Of a stretch of 64,000 nt of DNA, positions 1 to 8,379 are shown piece by piece. Made by a program: the position numbers and the translations under genes. A model generated the notes under the pieces. That model saw nothing but the letters and a program-made list of their open reading frames with translations, was not told where the DNA came from and made no database searches. Each line of letters opens with the position of its first letter. Position 1 is the first letter of the stretch. This DNA is from Pedobacter sp. MC2016-15 (lineage in GTDB: Bacteria; Bacteroidota; Bacteroidia; Sphingobacteriales; Sphingobacteriaceae): the NCBI RefSeq assembly GCF_026239695.1, contig NZ_JAPIVS010000003.1, positions 124,001-188,000 on the forward strand, read 5' to 3'.

Positions 1-13
1 CAAATCTGAAATT

Positions 14-316
14 ATGACCACGTTATCTATTTTTAAGAAAGTAGCTGTTGCTGAAGGTGTTTCTTACCTGGCGCTGTTATTAATCGCGATGCCGCTGAAA
101 TACTTCGCAGGGATGCCTCTGGCGGTTAAGTACACCGGCTGGGCGCATGGACTGCTGTTTGTACTGTATGTGATGATGGTGATTATGTGTGCAATGGAGT
201 ATAAGTGGAAGTTTGGAAAGATCATCCTGGTGTTTTTAGCATCATTACTGCCATTTGCTCCTTTCGTAGTAGAGAAACGTTTACATGAAGGTGCTGAGGA
301 TCAGGTTAAAGGATAA
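14..316 (+). CDS. DUF3817 family small membrane protein
   Basis: A 100-residue hydrophobic protein. It begins with a short amphipathic stretch (residues 1-12) and has about three membrane helices (roughly 13-35, 40-62 and 68-87). The Y-x-G-W-A-H-G motif near residue 40, followed by a short charged tail, is the pattern of DUF3817 inner-membrane proteins, which are usually about 90-110 residues. The molecular function of the family is unknown. The ATG at 14 is the only start giving the family's usual N-terminus. It lies just upstream of tRNA-Leu and is ordinary chromosome, marking the left flank of the integrated element. Confidence 0.8.
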   Translation: MTTLSIFKKVAVAEGVSYLALLLIAMPLKYFAGMPLAVKYTGWAHGLLFVLYVMMVIMCAMEYKWKFGKIILVFLASLLPFAPFVVEKRLHEGAEDQVKG

Positions 317-331
317 TATTTAAAATAAGGC

Positions 332-362
332 TTGGAATATTAGGGCCGAATATATACATTTG
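332..362 (+). promoter_or_regulatory. Bacteroidetes-type promoter of tRNA-Leu
   Basis: TACATTTG at 355-362 fits the Bacteroidetes -7 consensus TAnnTTTG. A TTGG at 332-335 lies 19 nt upstream, where the -33 TTTG-like box is expected. The predicted transcript would begin shortly before the tRNA at 383. Called by pattern and position only. Confidence 0.55.
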
Positions 363-382
363 CATCCCGCTGAATAAGCAAT

Positions 383-462
383 GCCCAGTTGGCGGAATTG
401 GTAGACGCGCTGGTCTCAAACACCTGTGGGAAACCGTGCCGGTTCGACTCCGGCACTGGGTA
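383..462 (+). tRNA. tRNA-Leu (anticodon CAA)
   Basis: The acceptor strands GCCCAGT (383-389) and ACTGGGT (455-461) pair with a G-U first pair, as in many bacterial leucine tRNAs. A D-arm with GGTAGA, the anticodon loop CTCAAAC (anticodon CAA), a short variable arm and the T-loop GGTTCGACTCC are all visible. CCA is not encoded. The gene is the apparent attachment site of the large element to its right: the serine recombinase reading frame enters the tRNA from the 3' side on the opposite strand and stops in the anticodon loop. Confidence 0.93.
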
Positions 463-2002
463 CATAACCGGAGTAATCACTTTTCGAAGATGATACTCCG
501 GTTTTTTTATGCTGTAACTTATTGTTAATGTGGTAAATAAGAAGGGCGGCTTCGTTGACTTTTGTGGTGTGATGTTCCTTTCCGTCAAAAATCCATTTTT
601 CTGGAAACATCACACCAATTATATACCTTTTACCTTCAATATTCGCGTCTGAATATAGTTTAACAAGGCTTTTTAGGCTACGAAGCGCATCAGAAACCAG
701 TAGTTCAATATTAAGCCCATGAGATACCTTTTTCTCTAAATCTTGCAGATCTGATTCAAGCCTGACAATACTTTGTTCTGATTCACTTTTAATCTCTTTA
801 TATTCAGTTCCTGTAATCGTTTCTAGAAGCAATAGCTCCCGCGCTTTTGTCAGCTTATTATTCTGTGTGGTTATAGCTTCTGCAATCTTCTTTCTTTCTG
901 ACTGAAGAAATTTAGAATTGTCATTGAAGGTATCACAAATGACCATTTGGAACAACTCAGCCATTCCTTTTCTGGGTATGAATCTTTTTAATTCACGTTC
1001 GAACGCTTGATTAACATGTTCAGATCGGAAGCGTTGCTTACAGGCAAGTGTGCAGTGATAATAGTAATAATGTGCATTTCTGCCTTTAGATGAACTTCCT
1101 GTCATGTTTCTTCCACATACAGGGCATCTTAGAAAGCCTCTCAGGGGATATTCTTCAGGTGAGGATGCTTTTGCCCCACCGTGCAGATAATTTCTTCTCC
1201 TGCCATTAATGACGTCCTGAACTTGATAAAAAAGCTTTTCAGAAATGAGAGGCTGGTGCACACCATCTGCTAGATACATTTCTTCGTCCTTGAATTTAGG
1301 AACGATTATTTTTCCGCAGTACATCGGATTTCTGATCGCCTCCCAAAAGCTATTTCTACTGCATTTCAGTCCTTTCTCTTTAGCCATCATCCAAATGTGC
1401 TCAGTAGCAAAAGTCCCGATTGCGATATTTTCGAACGCCCATCTCATGTGACTGGCTTCAGGCTCATTTAGGGCAATGTATTTCGTTTTTCCGTCCTCTG
1501 TACTCTTATTGATATAGCCTGGCAAGGCTTTTCCCATCCAGCGACCTTCCTTCTTTGCTCTACGCATACCATATGTTACATTGAGTGCCCTGCGGTCATT
1601 TTCTACCTCTGGCATTGATAGATACACTGCCAGTATGGTTTTGCTTTCTGGTACAGATAGATCTAAAGGCTGTTCAATTGCCAGAGGTTCGATATTGTAG
1701 GACATCGTAAGCAGACGGATCATCTGGTAGGCATCAGCGGTGTTCCTGCTAAACCGATCCCATTTAGTGAACATTACATAATCATAGTTCTTTCCCTTCG
1801 TTTTTATTAGTTCATCCAGTAATTGTTTCCATTCTGGACGATTGAAAGTTTTGGCAGAATGATCCTCGAAGATGATCTTCTTTACTTCGATATTGTTTCG
1901 TTCGCAATGAAGTTGTAGACGTTCGGCTTGATCTCTTTGTGAGAAGCCCTTGTCAGCTTGTTCATCGGTACTGACTCTGATGTATAAGCACGCTTTTTTC
2001 AT
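416..2002 (-). CDS. Large serine recombinase (integrase of the ICE)
   Basis: A 528-residue site-specific recombinase. The N-terminal resolvase domain (about 3-150) starts with the motif Y-I-R-V-S-T-D-E-Q, with the nucleophilic serine at about residue 10. A recombinase domain follows (about 160-270), then a zinc-ribbon with CPVCG near 300 and a second cysteine cluster near 320, and a coiled-coil (about 370-450). It should catalyse insertion and excision of the element. It is the first gene of the element and is transcribed towards tRNA-Leu. Its last ~30 codons are encoded by the antisense strand of the tRNA terminator and tRNA, so the present C-terminus is probably host-derived and acquired on integration. 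Start ATG at 2002 gives the canonical N-terminus. Confidence 0.93.
   Translation of the reverse strand: MKKACLYIRVSTDEQADKGFSQRDQAERLQLHCERNNIEVKKIIFEDHSAKTFNRPEWKQLLDELIKTKGKNYDYVMFTKWDRFSRNTADAYQMIRLLTMSYNIEPLAIEQPLDLSVPESKTILAVYLSMPEVENDRRALNVTYGMRRAKKEGRWMGKALPGYINKSTEDGKTKYIALNEPEASHMRWAFENIAIGTFATEHIWMMAKEKGLKCSRNSFWEAIRNPMYCGKIIVPKFKDEEMYLADGVHQPLISEKLFYQVQDVINGRRRNYLHGGAKASSPEEYPLRGFLRCPVCGRNMTGSSSKGRNAHYYYYHCTLACKQRFRSEHVNQAFERELKRFIPRKGMAELFQMVICDTFNDNSKFLQSERKKIAEAITTQNNKLTKARELLLLETITGTEYKEIKSESEQSIVRLESDLQDLEKKVSHGLNIELLVSDALRSLKSLVKLYSDANIEGKRYIIGVMFPEKWIFDGKEHHTTKVNEAALLIYHINNKLQHKKTGVSSSKSDYSGYVPSAGVEPARFPTGV
466..508 (+). terminator. Rho-independent terminator after tRNA-Leu
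   Basis: A perfect 10-bp stem, AACCGGAGTA (466-475) with TACTCCGGTT (494-503), is followed by a T-run. It lies directly after the tRNA and so probably ends the tRNA transcript. It is also inside the 3' end of the recombinase frame on the other strand. Confidence 0.75.
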
Positions 2003-2046
2003 TTACTATTCTCCTTTCATTTTTTTGATTTAAAATACAATCAGTG

Positions 2047-2262
2047 CTATTTGAAAAGTTTGCTGGGAGTTTTTTTACTATTCGATTTATGCCCCAAATC
2101 TTTTTCAATAGCTTGAATAATAGATAATTTAGCGAATTTGTACATCAAATTCAAAATTATTTCGGCTTCTTGTATCGTGATTTCAGTTCCATGCTCTTTA
2201 AGAATTTTGACGGCCTTAGCAGGGAAAATTGTACGCTTTGTATAATGGAAATGATGTGTCAT
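2047..2262 (-). CDS. Small hypothetical protein upstream of the recombinase
   Basis: 71 residues, basic and largely helical. The C-terminus is rich in lysine and serine. It ends 45 bp before the recombinase start and lies on the same strand, so it is probably co-transcribed with it. The position suggests an accessory factor such as an excision regulator, but no recognised domain is visible. ATG at 2262 is the first start in frame. Confidence 0.55.
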   Translation of the reverse strand: MTHHFHYTKRTIFPAKAVKILKEHGTEITIQEAEIILNLMYKFAKLSIIQAIEKDLGHKSNSKKTPSKLFK

Positions 2263-2304
2263 ATTCTTGTCTGAGATACAAAATTGCTTAGTGAGAGAAC
2301 AGGT

Positions 2305-2413
2305 ACATCACTAGTCGTGATAAATATATTTTGGATATGGCCTTTCAAACATGACTAGTGATGTTTGGGGATTACTACTCTAAATTAATGGATAACAGAT
2401 CACTAGCCGATAA
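2305..2413. promoter_or_regulatory. Cluster of ATCAC-N5-GTGAT operator-like sites
   Basis: ATCAC-TAGTC-GTGAT (2307-2321) is a perfect 5-bp-arm palindrome. ATGACTAGTGAT (2351-2362) and ATCACTAGCC (2399-2408) are related half or near sites. ACATCACTAGTC (2305-2316) is also inverted at 2353-2364. The cluster lies between the divergent recombinase-side gene and the TIR gene. Closely related sites stand at 7543 and 15952, which suggests one regulator for several element promoters. Regulation is inferred from the repeated pattern only. Confidence 0.5.
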
Positions 2414-2688
2414 GGTGGGAAATTATTAGGCTGACAATTTTAGAATGTTATTTGCGTGATTTTCATTAGCGCCATTCATTACTACATTTACTCACATGTT
2501 TAGTTGTTGATTCAATAAATCAAAAAAGATAAAGATTCCAAAGATAGTGACTATTACCAGTTGCTACCTTTGAAACCTATAAAATGGAATCGATAATAAG
2601 TCTTTAACCCATTAGTAGTAAACTACGATGGAACCTACATACTTTTCTCGTGAAATTTTTTATGTTTATACCTTTTTACTCAATGGTT

Positions 2689-4077
2689 ATGAAGTCTAAA
2701 ATATTTATAAGTTATTCGCATCAAGACATTGAATTCACAACCTGGTTAGTAAATAGTCTACGTCATAATGGAGTCGATGTATGGTGGGATTCTCAAGAAA
2801 TAGCAATTGGGGATTATATTAAAATTAAAATAAGAGATGGTATTCAAGCGAGTTCCTCTTTTATTATAATATTAAGTGAAAACTCAAAAATGTCTCGATG
2901 GGTGAAGTATGAATTGAACTCAGCTTTAATGTTTAATGCAACTAAAAACAACATTAAAATAATTCCTGTTAAGATAGATGAATCGGCAGTTCCCAATGAT
3001 TTGAATAGCTACTTATATATAGATGCATCAAAAGATCGAAATCATGCCCTTGAATCAATTTTAAAAGCGGTAGAGCTTTCGGATCAACCAACTTATCAAT
3101 TTAATGATTGGAATAGCTTTAGTCCCAAGCTTTTTGAAAAGTTTGTCTTTGATCTACTTATACAGGAGAGCCATAATGTTAGAAGACTCCCTCAAGTACG
3201 CCACTCTGGATTTGACTTAGAAATTGAAGAAAAAAACTCCTTGGGACAGACTGAAACAATACTTGTAGAGATAAAGCATTTTAAAACAAATATCAATATT
3301 GGGATATTAAGGGAAATTTATGGTGCTCTTATTCTATCTAATGCCAACAAAGCACTGCTCATAACTAGTTCAGAACTTACTAGTAATGCTAAAAAATATG
3401 TAGATCAATTGTCACATAAGATTGTAGTGTGGGAAGGTCATACCTTAATTAGTAAACTTAGCGAGTCTACAAATCTCATACATAAATATTTTCCTAAGTT
3501 AACACCACAAGATGAGCCGGTTAAACTAATCGACGAAGAACTTCAAGTCACTCAAGATTTAATAAGAGAACTGGACAATTGTCCCGAAGGAATGCTTGGC
3601 TGGCAAAAATATGAAGATATTTGTGTGAAAATTTTAAACCGTGTCTTTGTCCCCCCTTTACAAATGCCCCGTATTCAATCAAGGCGAGAATCAGGAATAG
3701 ATATCAGAGATGCAATATATCCCAATAGATCTACGAATGAAAATTGGAAATTTATACGCGAAGATTATGACGCTAAGTATATCGTCGTTGAGTTTAAAAA
3801 TTATTCTTTCGATGGGGCAGAAATTGATAAGCATGTCGTTCTCCAGATAGATGATTATTTAAAAAAAACAATTGGAAGATTTGGAATCATTTGCAGCAAA
3901 AAACATCCTAATATGAGTGGTCTACAAAAAAGGAAAGACGTTTTCATTGAACACAATAAGCTAATCTTGTTTATAAATAATGACCATTTAAAGGATTTGT
4001 TATTACGTAAATATAAAAATATTGACCCAGCAGACGTTATTATTGATTTGATTGACGATTTTAACATGGAATTTTAA
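2689..4077 (+). CDS. TIR domain fused to two PD-(D/E)XK nuclease-like domains
   Basis: About 462 residues from the ATG at 2689; a GTG start at 2650 would add 13 residues before the TIR fold and is less likely. The TIR domain (about 1-130) shows F-I-S-Y-S-H-Q-D, W-W-D-S-Q-E and a conserved glutamate in R-W-V-K-Y-E-L. An Mrr-like nuclease domain (about 135-265) has G-F-D near 174 and V-E-I-K near 191. A third domain (about 300-450) again shows G-I-D-I near 336 and V-E-F-K near 367, the D...ExK pattern of a second nuclease-like core. TIR domains in bacteria commonly cleave NAD or sense signals in anti-phage systems, and Mrr domains cut DNA. A defence effector is inferred. The downstream unknown gene starts 75 bp later. 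Confidence 0.8.
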   Translation: MKSKIFISYSHQDIEFTTWLVNSLRHNGVDVWWDSQEIAIGDYIKIKIRDGIQASSSFIIILSENSKMSRWVKYELNSALMFNATKNNIKIIPVKIDESAVPNDLNSYLYIDASKDRNHALESILKAVELSDQPTYQFNDWNSFSPKLFEKFVFDLLIQESHNVRRLPQVRHSGFDLEIEEKNSLGQTETILVEIKHFKTNINIGILREIYGALILSNANKALLITSSELTSNAKKYVDQLSHKIVVWEGHTLISKLSESTNLIHKYFPKLTPQDEPVKLIDEELQVTQDLIRELDNCPEGMLGWQKYEDICVKILNRVFVPPLQMPRIQSRRESGIDIRDAIYPNRSTNENWKFIREDYDAKYIVVEFKNYSFDGAEIDKHVVLQIDDYLKKTIGRFGIICSKKHPNMSGLQKRKDVFIEHNKLILFINNDHLKDLLLRKYKNIDPADVIIDLIDDFNMEF

Positions 4078-4152
4078 TATTTATTGAAATAGTGTCAAAT
4101 AATTTAACTTCGGCTTTCCCGATACTTTTTAGATAACCTTAAAACATACCTC

Positions 4153-5415
4153 ATGGAAAGTAAAACCGTAGAAGAAAGCGTGAGGGGACTTTTATACCCA
4201 GCCTATCATAAACTTTACAGCGCCTTAAGCAGCTTAGACAAATTCGAAAAAGGATCAGATTTCTTTGACAACATCTCTCATTTAGATAACTTCTTTTCCG
4301 AGTATAGAAATGTCACTTTTATGCTTCAAAAGTCCCTAGCTCATACAGAATATTTAAAAGTATACGAGCAGAATAAGCAAAAATATTTAATCAATAATAT
4401 TTGCAAATGGTTTTTGGACAAGCGAAATGAAGTTTTGAAAGAAAGACCGTTCGAATTGCAGAAAAAAATCCGCGTAGTAATATATACCGCGAAAGGACAT
4501 TTATCCTTACCAGAATGGGTATTTACTATTGACAATGATATAGAATATACCACTTTAATTGATACGATGCGACAGTCCCTCATTGAATTAAAACTTGTTG
4601 AAGTTATGTTTTCAGCAGAATTCTCATTCTTCGAGAAAGGACAGGATGAGGATTTGTACAGCAATTTCATAGCCGGGATCGAGTATATGAAATTATTTAT
4701 GCGAGCAATGAAGGAGTCGATAGGTGAATCTTGCAAGTTGTCCGATCAACTTCAATTAAAAATTGATACAATGACATTTTCTCGAATACCTAGGAATATG
4801 CTCCTGATAGATGATTATGTCTTTTACACGAAAAGTAATGAATTTGAAAAAGCATCAAGAGCTGAGTTTCATTTTCCTGGACAAGAACAAAAAGTTCCTA
4901 TCGCTAACCTCGAGGAATTGTTTCCTGGCTCCAAAGATGTGTTTTACAATTTTGTAATGATGCACCTAGTTATCTTTCAACAACAAAAGCTCCTTATGCC
5001 AACTTGTTTGATTCTTTATAATGATGGAAAGATGCAATTCAACTCTTTTGAAAGCTCAATAAAAACTACCACCTACAGAAAACTTTATGAAATATCTAGC
5101 TTGATAGAGACTATGGGTATCCAAGAAGTATTTTACGTGGGGGAAATGTATCAATATCATAATACGAAACAAATTCTTAGTATGGAAAGTCGAGAACGTG
5201 TCAAGTATGTTAATTCAGAGTCCCTTGTTTTTTTTAGCGCCAATCAAGAGTTAACAACGCGTTCATATACTTTTGATACAGCTAGAATAGATGATATGCG
5301 ATACATAATCTCTATTCTAATAGAAGAAAAGGAAACAATAAAAAATTTGGCCTTTATGAATTCAGTGATCGATGAATTCATTAGATTAGACTCACTCAAA
5401 AAAAATAATGGTTAA
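4153..5415 (+). CDS. Unknown protein, probable partner of the TIR-nuclease gene
   Basis: 420 residues with no signal peptide or membrane segment. The region 45-100 (F-x-x-E-Y-R-N-V-T-F-x-L-Q-K, then K-W-F, then a K-R-N-E-V-L-K-E stretch) has the helical pattern of an uncharacterised family that I recognise only loosely. The C-terminal half is mixed alpha/beta with no motif I can name. It follows the TIR gene by 75 bp on the same strand with no obvious terminator, so the two may form one operon. A role as sensor or regulator of the nuclease would be speculative. Confidence 0.65.
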   Translation: MESKTVEESVRGLLYPAYHKLYSALSSLDKFEKGSDFFDNISHLDNFFSEYRNVTFMLQKSLAHTEYLKVYEQNKQKYLINNICKWFLDKRNEVLKERPFELQKKIRVVIYTAKGHLSLPEWVFTIDNDIEYTTLIDTMRQSLIELKLVEVMFSAEFSFFEKGQDEDLYSNFIAGIEYMKLFMRAMKESIGESCKLSDQLQLKIDTMTFSRIPRNMLLIDDYVFYTKSNEFEKASRAEFHFPGQEQKVPIANLEELFPGSKDVFYNFVMMHLVIFQQQKLLMPTCLILYNDGKMQFNSFESSIKTTTYRKLYEISSLIETMGIQEVFYVGEMYQYHNTKQILSMESRERVKYVNSESLVFFSANQELTTRSYTFDTARIDDMRYIISILIEEKETIKNLAFMNSVIDEFIRLDSLKKNNG

Positions 5416-5471
5416 GGAAATTACATCAAAATTAGTTCATGCCTTTTTACTCTGATAACGAATGTTTTAGA

Positions 5472-6197
5472 TTAGTGGTTTTCAATTGCTATGAGATATT
5501 TTTTATACAATTCTATGAAAATTTCATCAATTATTATTAATATGATATACCATAAAAAGTAATTGTGGAATTTGTGATTAGCTTCTGCTAAAGTCTTCAG
5601 CGTGGGCAAATTATCTTGGTATGATTGTGTATTGTGAGCGCACCTATTCCTATGTTTAATAAGGTATTCATTGTAAATTTTTTTGATTGAATTCTGATTT
5701 TTAACTTCTGCGAATAACGTTTTATTGTCGGTGGCAATATGCTCCGTCTTGATGTCAACTAAAATACTATCCAGAGAAATAAAACTATCCTGATCCCAAC
5801 TCGCAATATTTGAATGTAACAAAACATTTTTTACGTCTGATGTAGCCATTGTTATTATTGCAGCTATATCTAAATCTCCAATGGTGAAACTATTTCTCTT
5901 CTCAATTTGTGCAATTAGATCTGTGAAAACTTTAGCTTTATCCTTATAAGTCGAAAATTCACCAGAACCAGTCCGTGTGAATTCGTATCTAAATTCGTAA
6001 TCTTCAGTGGCCATTTCCCAACAAATACATTTCATTTTCTGTTCTTGAAAACCAGTCATTCTTAAAAAAGCTGATTGCATGACGTATTCGTTCAGAGGAT
6101 AGGTTTCCATACCATTACCAATACCGGCATTTGCATGTACTACCTCGTTTAAAATTTCAAATATGGGCGATAAAATAAAATCTGTATGTTTAGCCAT
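5472..6197 (-). CDS. HEPN-like protein (MAE_28990-type), partner of DUF262 gene
   Basis: 241 residues, mainly helical. Near residue 190 the sequence K-H-R-N-R-C-A-H contains R-N-x-x-x-H, the R-x4-H active-site motif of HEPN ribonucleases. The whole resembles the MAE_28990/MAE_18760-type HEPN proteins that often sit beside DUF262 genes. The start codon overlaps the end of the upstream DUF262 gene by 8 nt, so translation is coupled. HEPN proteins act as RNases in toxin-antitoxin and defence systems; RNase activity here is inferred from the motif. Confidence 0.7.
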   Translation of the reverse strand: MAKHTDFILSPIFEILNEVVHANAGIGNGMETYPLNEYVMQSAFLRMTGFQEQKMKCICWEMATEDYEFRYEFTRTGSGEFSTYKDKAKVFTDLIAQIEKRNSFTIGDLDIAAIITMATSDVKNVLLHSNIASWDQDSFISLDSILVDIKTEHIATDNKTLFAEVKNQNSIKKIYNEYLIKHRNRCAHNTQSYQDNLPTLKTLAEANHKFHNYFLWYIILIIIDEIFIELYKKYLIAIENH

Positions 6198-7371
6198 TTA
6201 AATACTTATTGTAAATTTCTATCGACGCATCTATGCGAGCTCTTAAATATTTGAGAGCACTTGGAGCTTTCCTATGTCCTTCATCCGCTTTGAATTCAAT
6301 AATTTTCGCGTCAATATCATTTCTCAAATTACTATTTTGAGCTGCATCAACCACTTTGTCTTGGAATACTATGCTGTAAATTAAACCAAAAAGAAATGTA
6401 TCCATTTCAATAATTGAAGCAAATTGTTTTGGAATATCTAAATCATTTATAGTTTGTTCAAGTCTCTCAAATCGTTGATTATAATTGCCCTCAGGAAATA
6501 TTGTTGTGAATTCGGTGAACTTTGGTGACGCAGTATCTCCAGCAACAGAAAATATATATTCTTCATAGTAGTCTTCCATTTTTGATTTAAATCCTCTTCC
6601 AACTCGGCTTGTGCTACCTTCCTTAACATATTGTGATAAATATGCCAGAAATCTAACAAAGTCTACAACAGCAACACTACTAAAATTCTTGATAGTTATT
6701 TGCTTAATGAAAGTTGGATTAAAATATTTTTCAAGGTCATTTTTTAGGAAATAAAGTGATGCTCTACTTTCTTGTGGAAGTAGGCGTTGTCCTTGAGCAT
6801 TAATATTACGGAAGACAGAGGAATAATATTGTTGTTGAGCATCATGATCTTCGGTATGAGGAACTAAATAAGAAAAACCCAGAAATGTTTTTTTTAAAAA
6901 TTCATCGTTTACATCGAAATTTATCGATTTATATTTTCCCTGACCAAGTTTGGCAAGGATGTCCGCTTTTGTTTTTCCCTTCGCCGTCAGATTACGCATA
7001 CTCCAGTTGAGAATAGTATCAACTGGCTCATCATCATCAACATCATCGTCATTTTCGTTAGGCAATCTTTCAATTGTTCCTATGTAAGTTGCTGAATCAG
7101 GAAATAATCCAAGATAGGCGAGAAGTATAGTAGTTAATCTCTGTTGACCATCAAGAATAAGATTTTGATTGGTATGTTCATCCTTCTTGAATGCTCCGAT
7201 GATTATCGGTGGGACAAATTGTTTTTTCTTAAAGGTTTCTACAAGTAATTTAACTCTATTTTCATCCCACACAAAAAACCTTTGATAATCGGGAAGTATA
7301 ATGTTACCTTTTAAAATTAGTTCCAGCCAGTGCATAAGTGAGTACTGGCCGTAATATACTCGGTTGTCCAT
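6190..7371 (-). CDS. DUF262 domain protein (GmrSD/ParB-like NTPase-nuclease fold)
   Basis: 393 residues. The N-terminal DUF262 domain (about 5-240) begins with L-P-D-Y-Q-R-x-F-V-W near residue 28 and carries the hallmark D-G-Q-Q-R-L-T-T near residue 75. DUF262 is the ParB/Srx-like module of GmrS, SspE and BrxU-type anti-phage enzymes, where DGQQR contributes to nucleotide hydrolysis. No C-terminal HNH (DUF1524) domain is present. The neighbouring HEPN gene may instead supply the nuclease. An acidic insert rich in D and E lies near residue 110. It heads a two-gene operon convergent with the TIR operon. Confidence 0.82.
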   Translation of the reverse strand: MDNRVYYGQYSLMHWLELILKGNIILPDYQRFFVWDENRVKLLVETFKKKQFVPPIIIGAFKKDEHTNQNLILDGQQRLTTILLAYLGLFPDSATYIGTIERLPNENDDDVDDDEPVDTILNWSMRNLTAKGKTKADILAKLGQGKYKSINFDVNDEFLKKTFLGFSYLVPHTEDHDAQQQYYSSVFRNINAQGQRLLPQESRASLYFLKNDLEKYFNPTFIKQITIKNFSSVAVVDFVRFLAYLSQYVKEGSTSRVGRGFKSKMEDYYEEYIFSVAGDTASPKFTEFTTIFPEGNYNQRFERLEQTINDLDIPKQFASIIEMDTFLFGLIYSIVFQDKVVDAAQNSNLRNDIDAKIIEFKADEGHRKAPSALKYLRARIDASIEIYNKYLNG

Positions 7372-7542
7372 TGATGATGTGATTATTTTTTACATAAAAC
7401 TACATTTTTATAATTAATAACCATTTTTTTGTGCAGTAATTAATGTTAAGATAATATTTATCCAAATGTAGTTAGCGTAAAAGAATAGCACAGTAATTTA
7501 AGATTTTTCTGTCGACATATTACGTAAGCGTTTAGATATTCG

Positions 7543-7557
7543 GTCACTACTAGTGAT
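7543..7557. promoter_or_regulatory. Operator-like palindrome GTCAC-TACTA-GTGAT
   Basis: A 15-bp site with arms GTCAC and GTGAT around TACTA. It shares the spacer TACTA with the site at 15952 and the arms with the site at 2307. It lies between the DUF262 gene (leftward) and the mobilisation block (rightward). Likely a binding site for an element-encoded regulator, by repetition only. Confidence 0.5.
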
Positions 7558-7604
7558 ATAACCAAATCCTTAAATTACAACTTTGATTATCAAAACAGAT
7601 AATC

Positions 7605-7781
7605 ATGAACACCAACAAAAATCCAAATGTGAAAGGCCGTAAGTTTCACGGCAGCCCCTACCTTATACTGAAGCTGTTAAAACCCTCACCGCGACAAAAA
7701 ATTAAGCGACTTCTTAGAGCTTGCATTGCTCCAGATCATACACGATCAAAGCCCACCAATGATCAATTACTGGGCACGTAA
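7605..7781 (+). CDS. Possible 58-residue basic protein
   Basis: A short open frame from ATG at 7605 to TAA at 7781. The product would be very basic (many K and R) with no recognisable domain. It stands 48 bp after the operator-like site and before the candidate origin of transfer. The DNA also contains a small hairpin, GCCGT with ACGGC, so the stretch could be structural rather than coding. Low confidence. Confidence 0.3.
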   Translation: MNTNKNPNVKGRKFHGSPYLILKLLKPSPRQKIKRLLRACIAPDHTRSKPTNDQLLGT

Positions 7782-7971
7782 TTTCATCATTGCATAGATT
7801 TGCTGTTTCCCTCATTTCAGTGTTCCAAAACTACTGCTTTTAGGAGCTTCGTTGTAGCCCACTCGGTCTAAGCAAAGATGTATTTTCGTCCACGAAAATC
7901 TTTGCCACTGTTCCAGTTGGCTTAAAGGGGCTGCGGAACTTGCCACTTTACAAATCTTAAAAACTTTAGTT
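7782..7971. other. Non-coding stretch between small ORF and mobilisation genes
   Basis: No convincing reading frame. It contains the hairpin at 7872-7905 and a segment GGCTTAAAGGGGCTGCGG near 7919. Position next to relaxosome genes makes it the best oriT candidate in the window. Confidence 0.4.
7872..7905. other. Imperfect hairpin upstream of mobilisation genes, candidate oriT element
   Basis: ATTTTCG (7882-7888) and CGAAAAT (7893-7899) pair around a 4-nt loop. The outer arms GCAAAG (7872-7877) and CTTTGC (7900-7905) extend the stem past a 4-nt bulge. It lies 67 bp before the MobC-like gene and 460 bp before the relaxase, a usual place for an origin of transfer. No nick site can be named from sequence alone. 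Confidence 0.45.
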
Positions 7972-8379
7972 ATGCCAAGGAAAAAAAGCATAAAGCCTGA
8001 TCAAGTTTTAACGCACTTTGTCCGAACAAGAGTGACAGAGGCGGTCTACAAACGTTTGGAAAAAATCAGTCTCAGTAGCGATTGCCATTCTATTGGTGAA
8101 GTGGCGAGGAAAATTTTGAGCCAGGAGAACATCACAGTGTTCTATAAGGACATGACGTTAAATACGGTCATGGAAGAATTGGCTTTAATTAGAAAAGAGC
8201 TACGGTCTATAGGTGTCAATATTAACCAGATCACAAGGAGCTTCAATCAGGACAAAGCGGAAATGCACCGAGCTTTCCATGTGTTGAAGGCTGCTGATCA
8301 ATATAAAATGGTAGATGCGAAAGTGGATCGACTTTTATTTGTGATCTCTAAACTTGCTCAAAGATGGTTGCACGAATAA
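7972..8379 (+). CDS. MobC-like relaxosome accessory protein
   Basis: 135 residues, basic at the N-terminus. An early segment (about 15-55) resembles a ribbon-helix-helix DNA-binding fold. The later stretch L-R-S-I-G-V-N-I-N-Q-I-T-R (about 82-94) is the signature of MobC-type relaxosome proteins, which bind near oriT and help the relaxase open the strands. Its 3' end overlaps the relaxase start by 16 nt, the classic mobilisation pair arrangement. Confidence 0.8.
   Translation: MPRKKSIKPDQVLTHFVRTRVTEAVYKRLEKISLSSDCHSIGEVARKILSQENITVFYKDMTLNTVMEELALIRKELRSIGVNINQITRSFNQDKAEMHRAFHVLKAADQYKMVDAKVDRLLFVISKLAQRWLHE

Noticed and set aside
340..588. 82-codon leftward frame across tRNA-Leu
   Set aside because: It is the antisense of the tRNA and its terminator; the sequence is the usual spurious tRNA-derived peptide.
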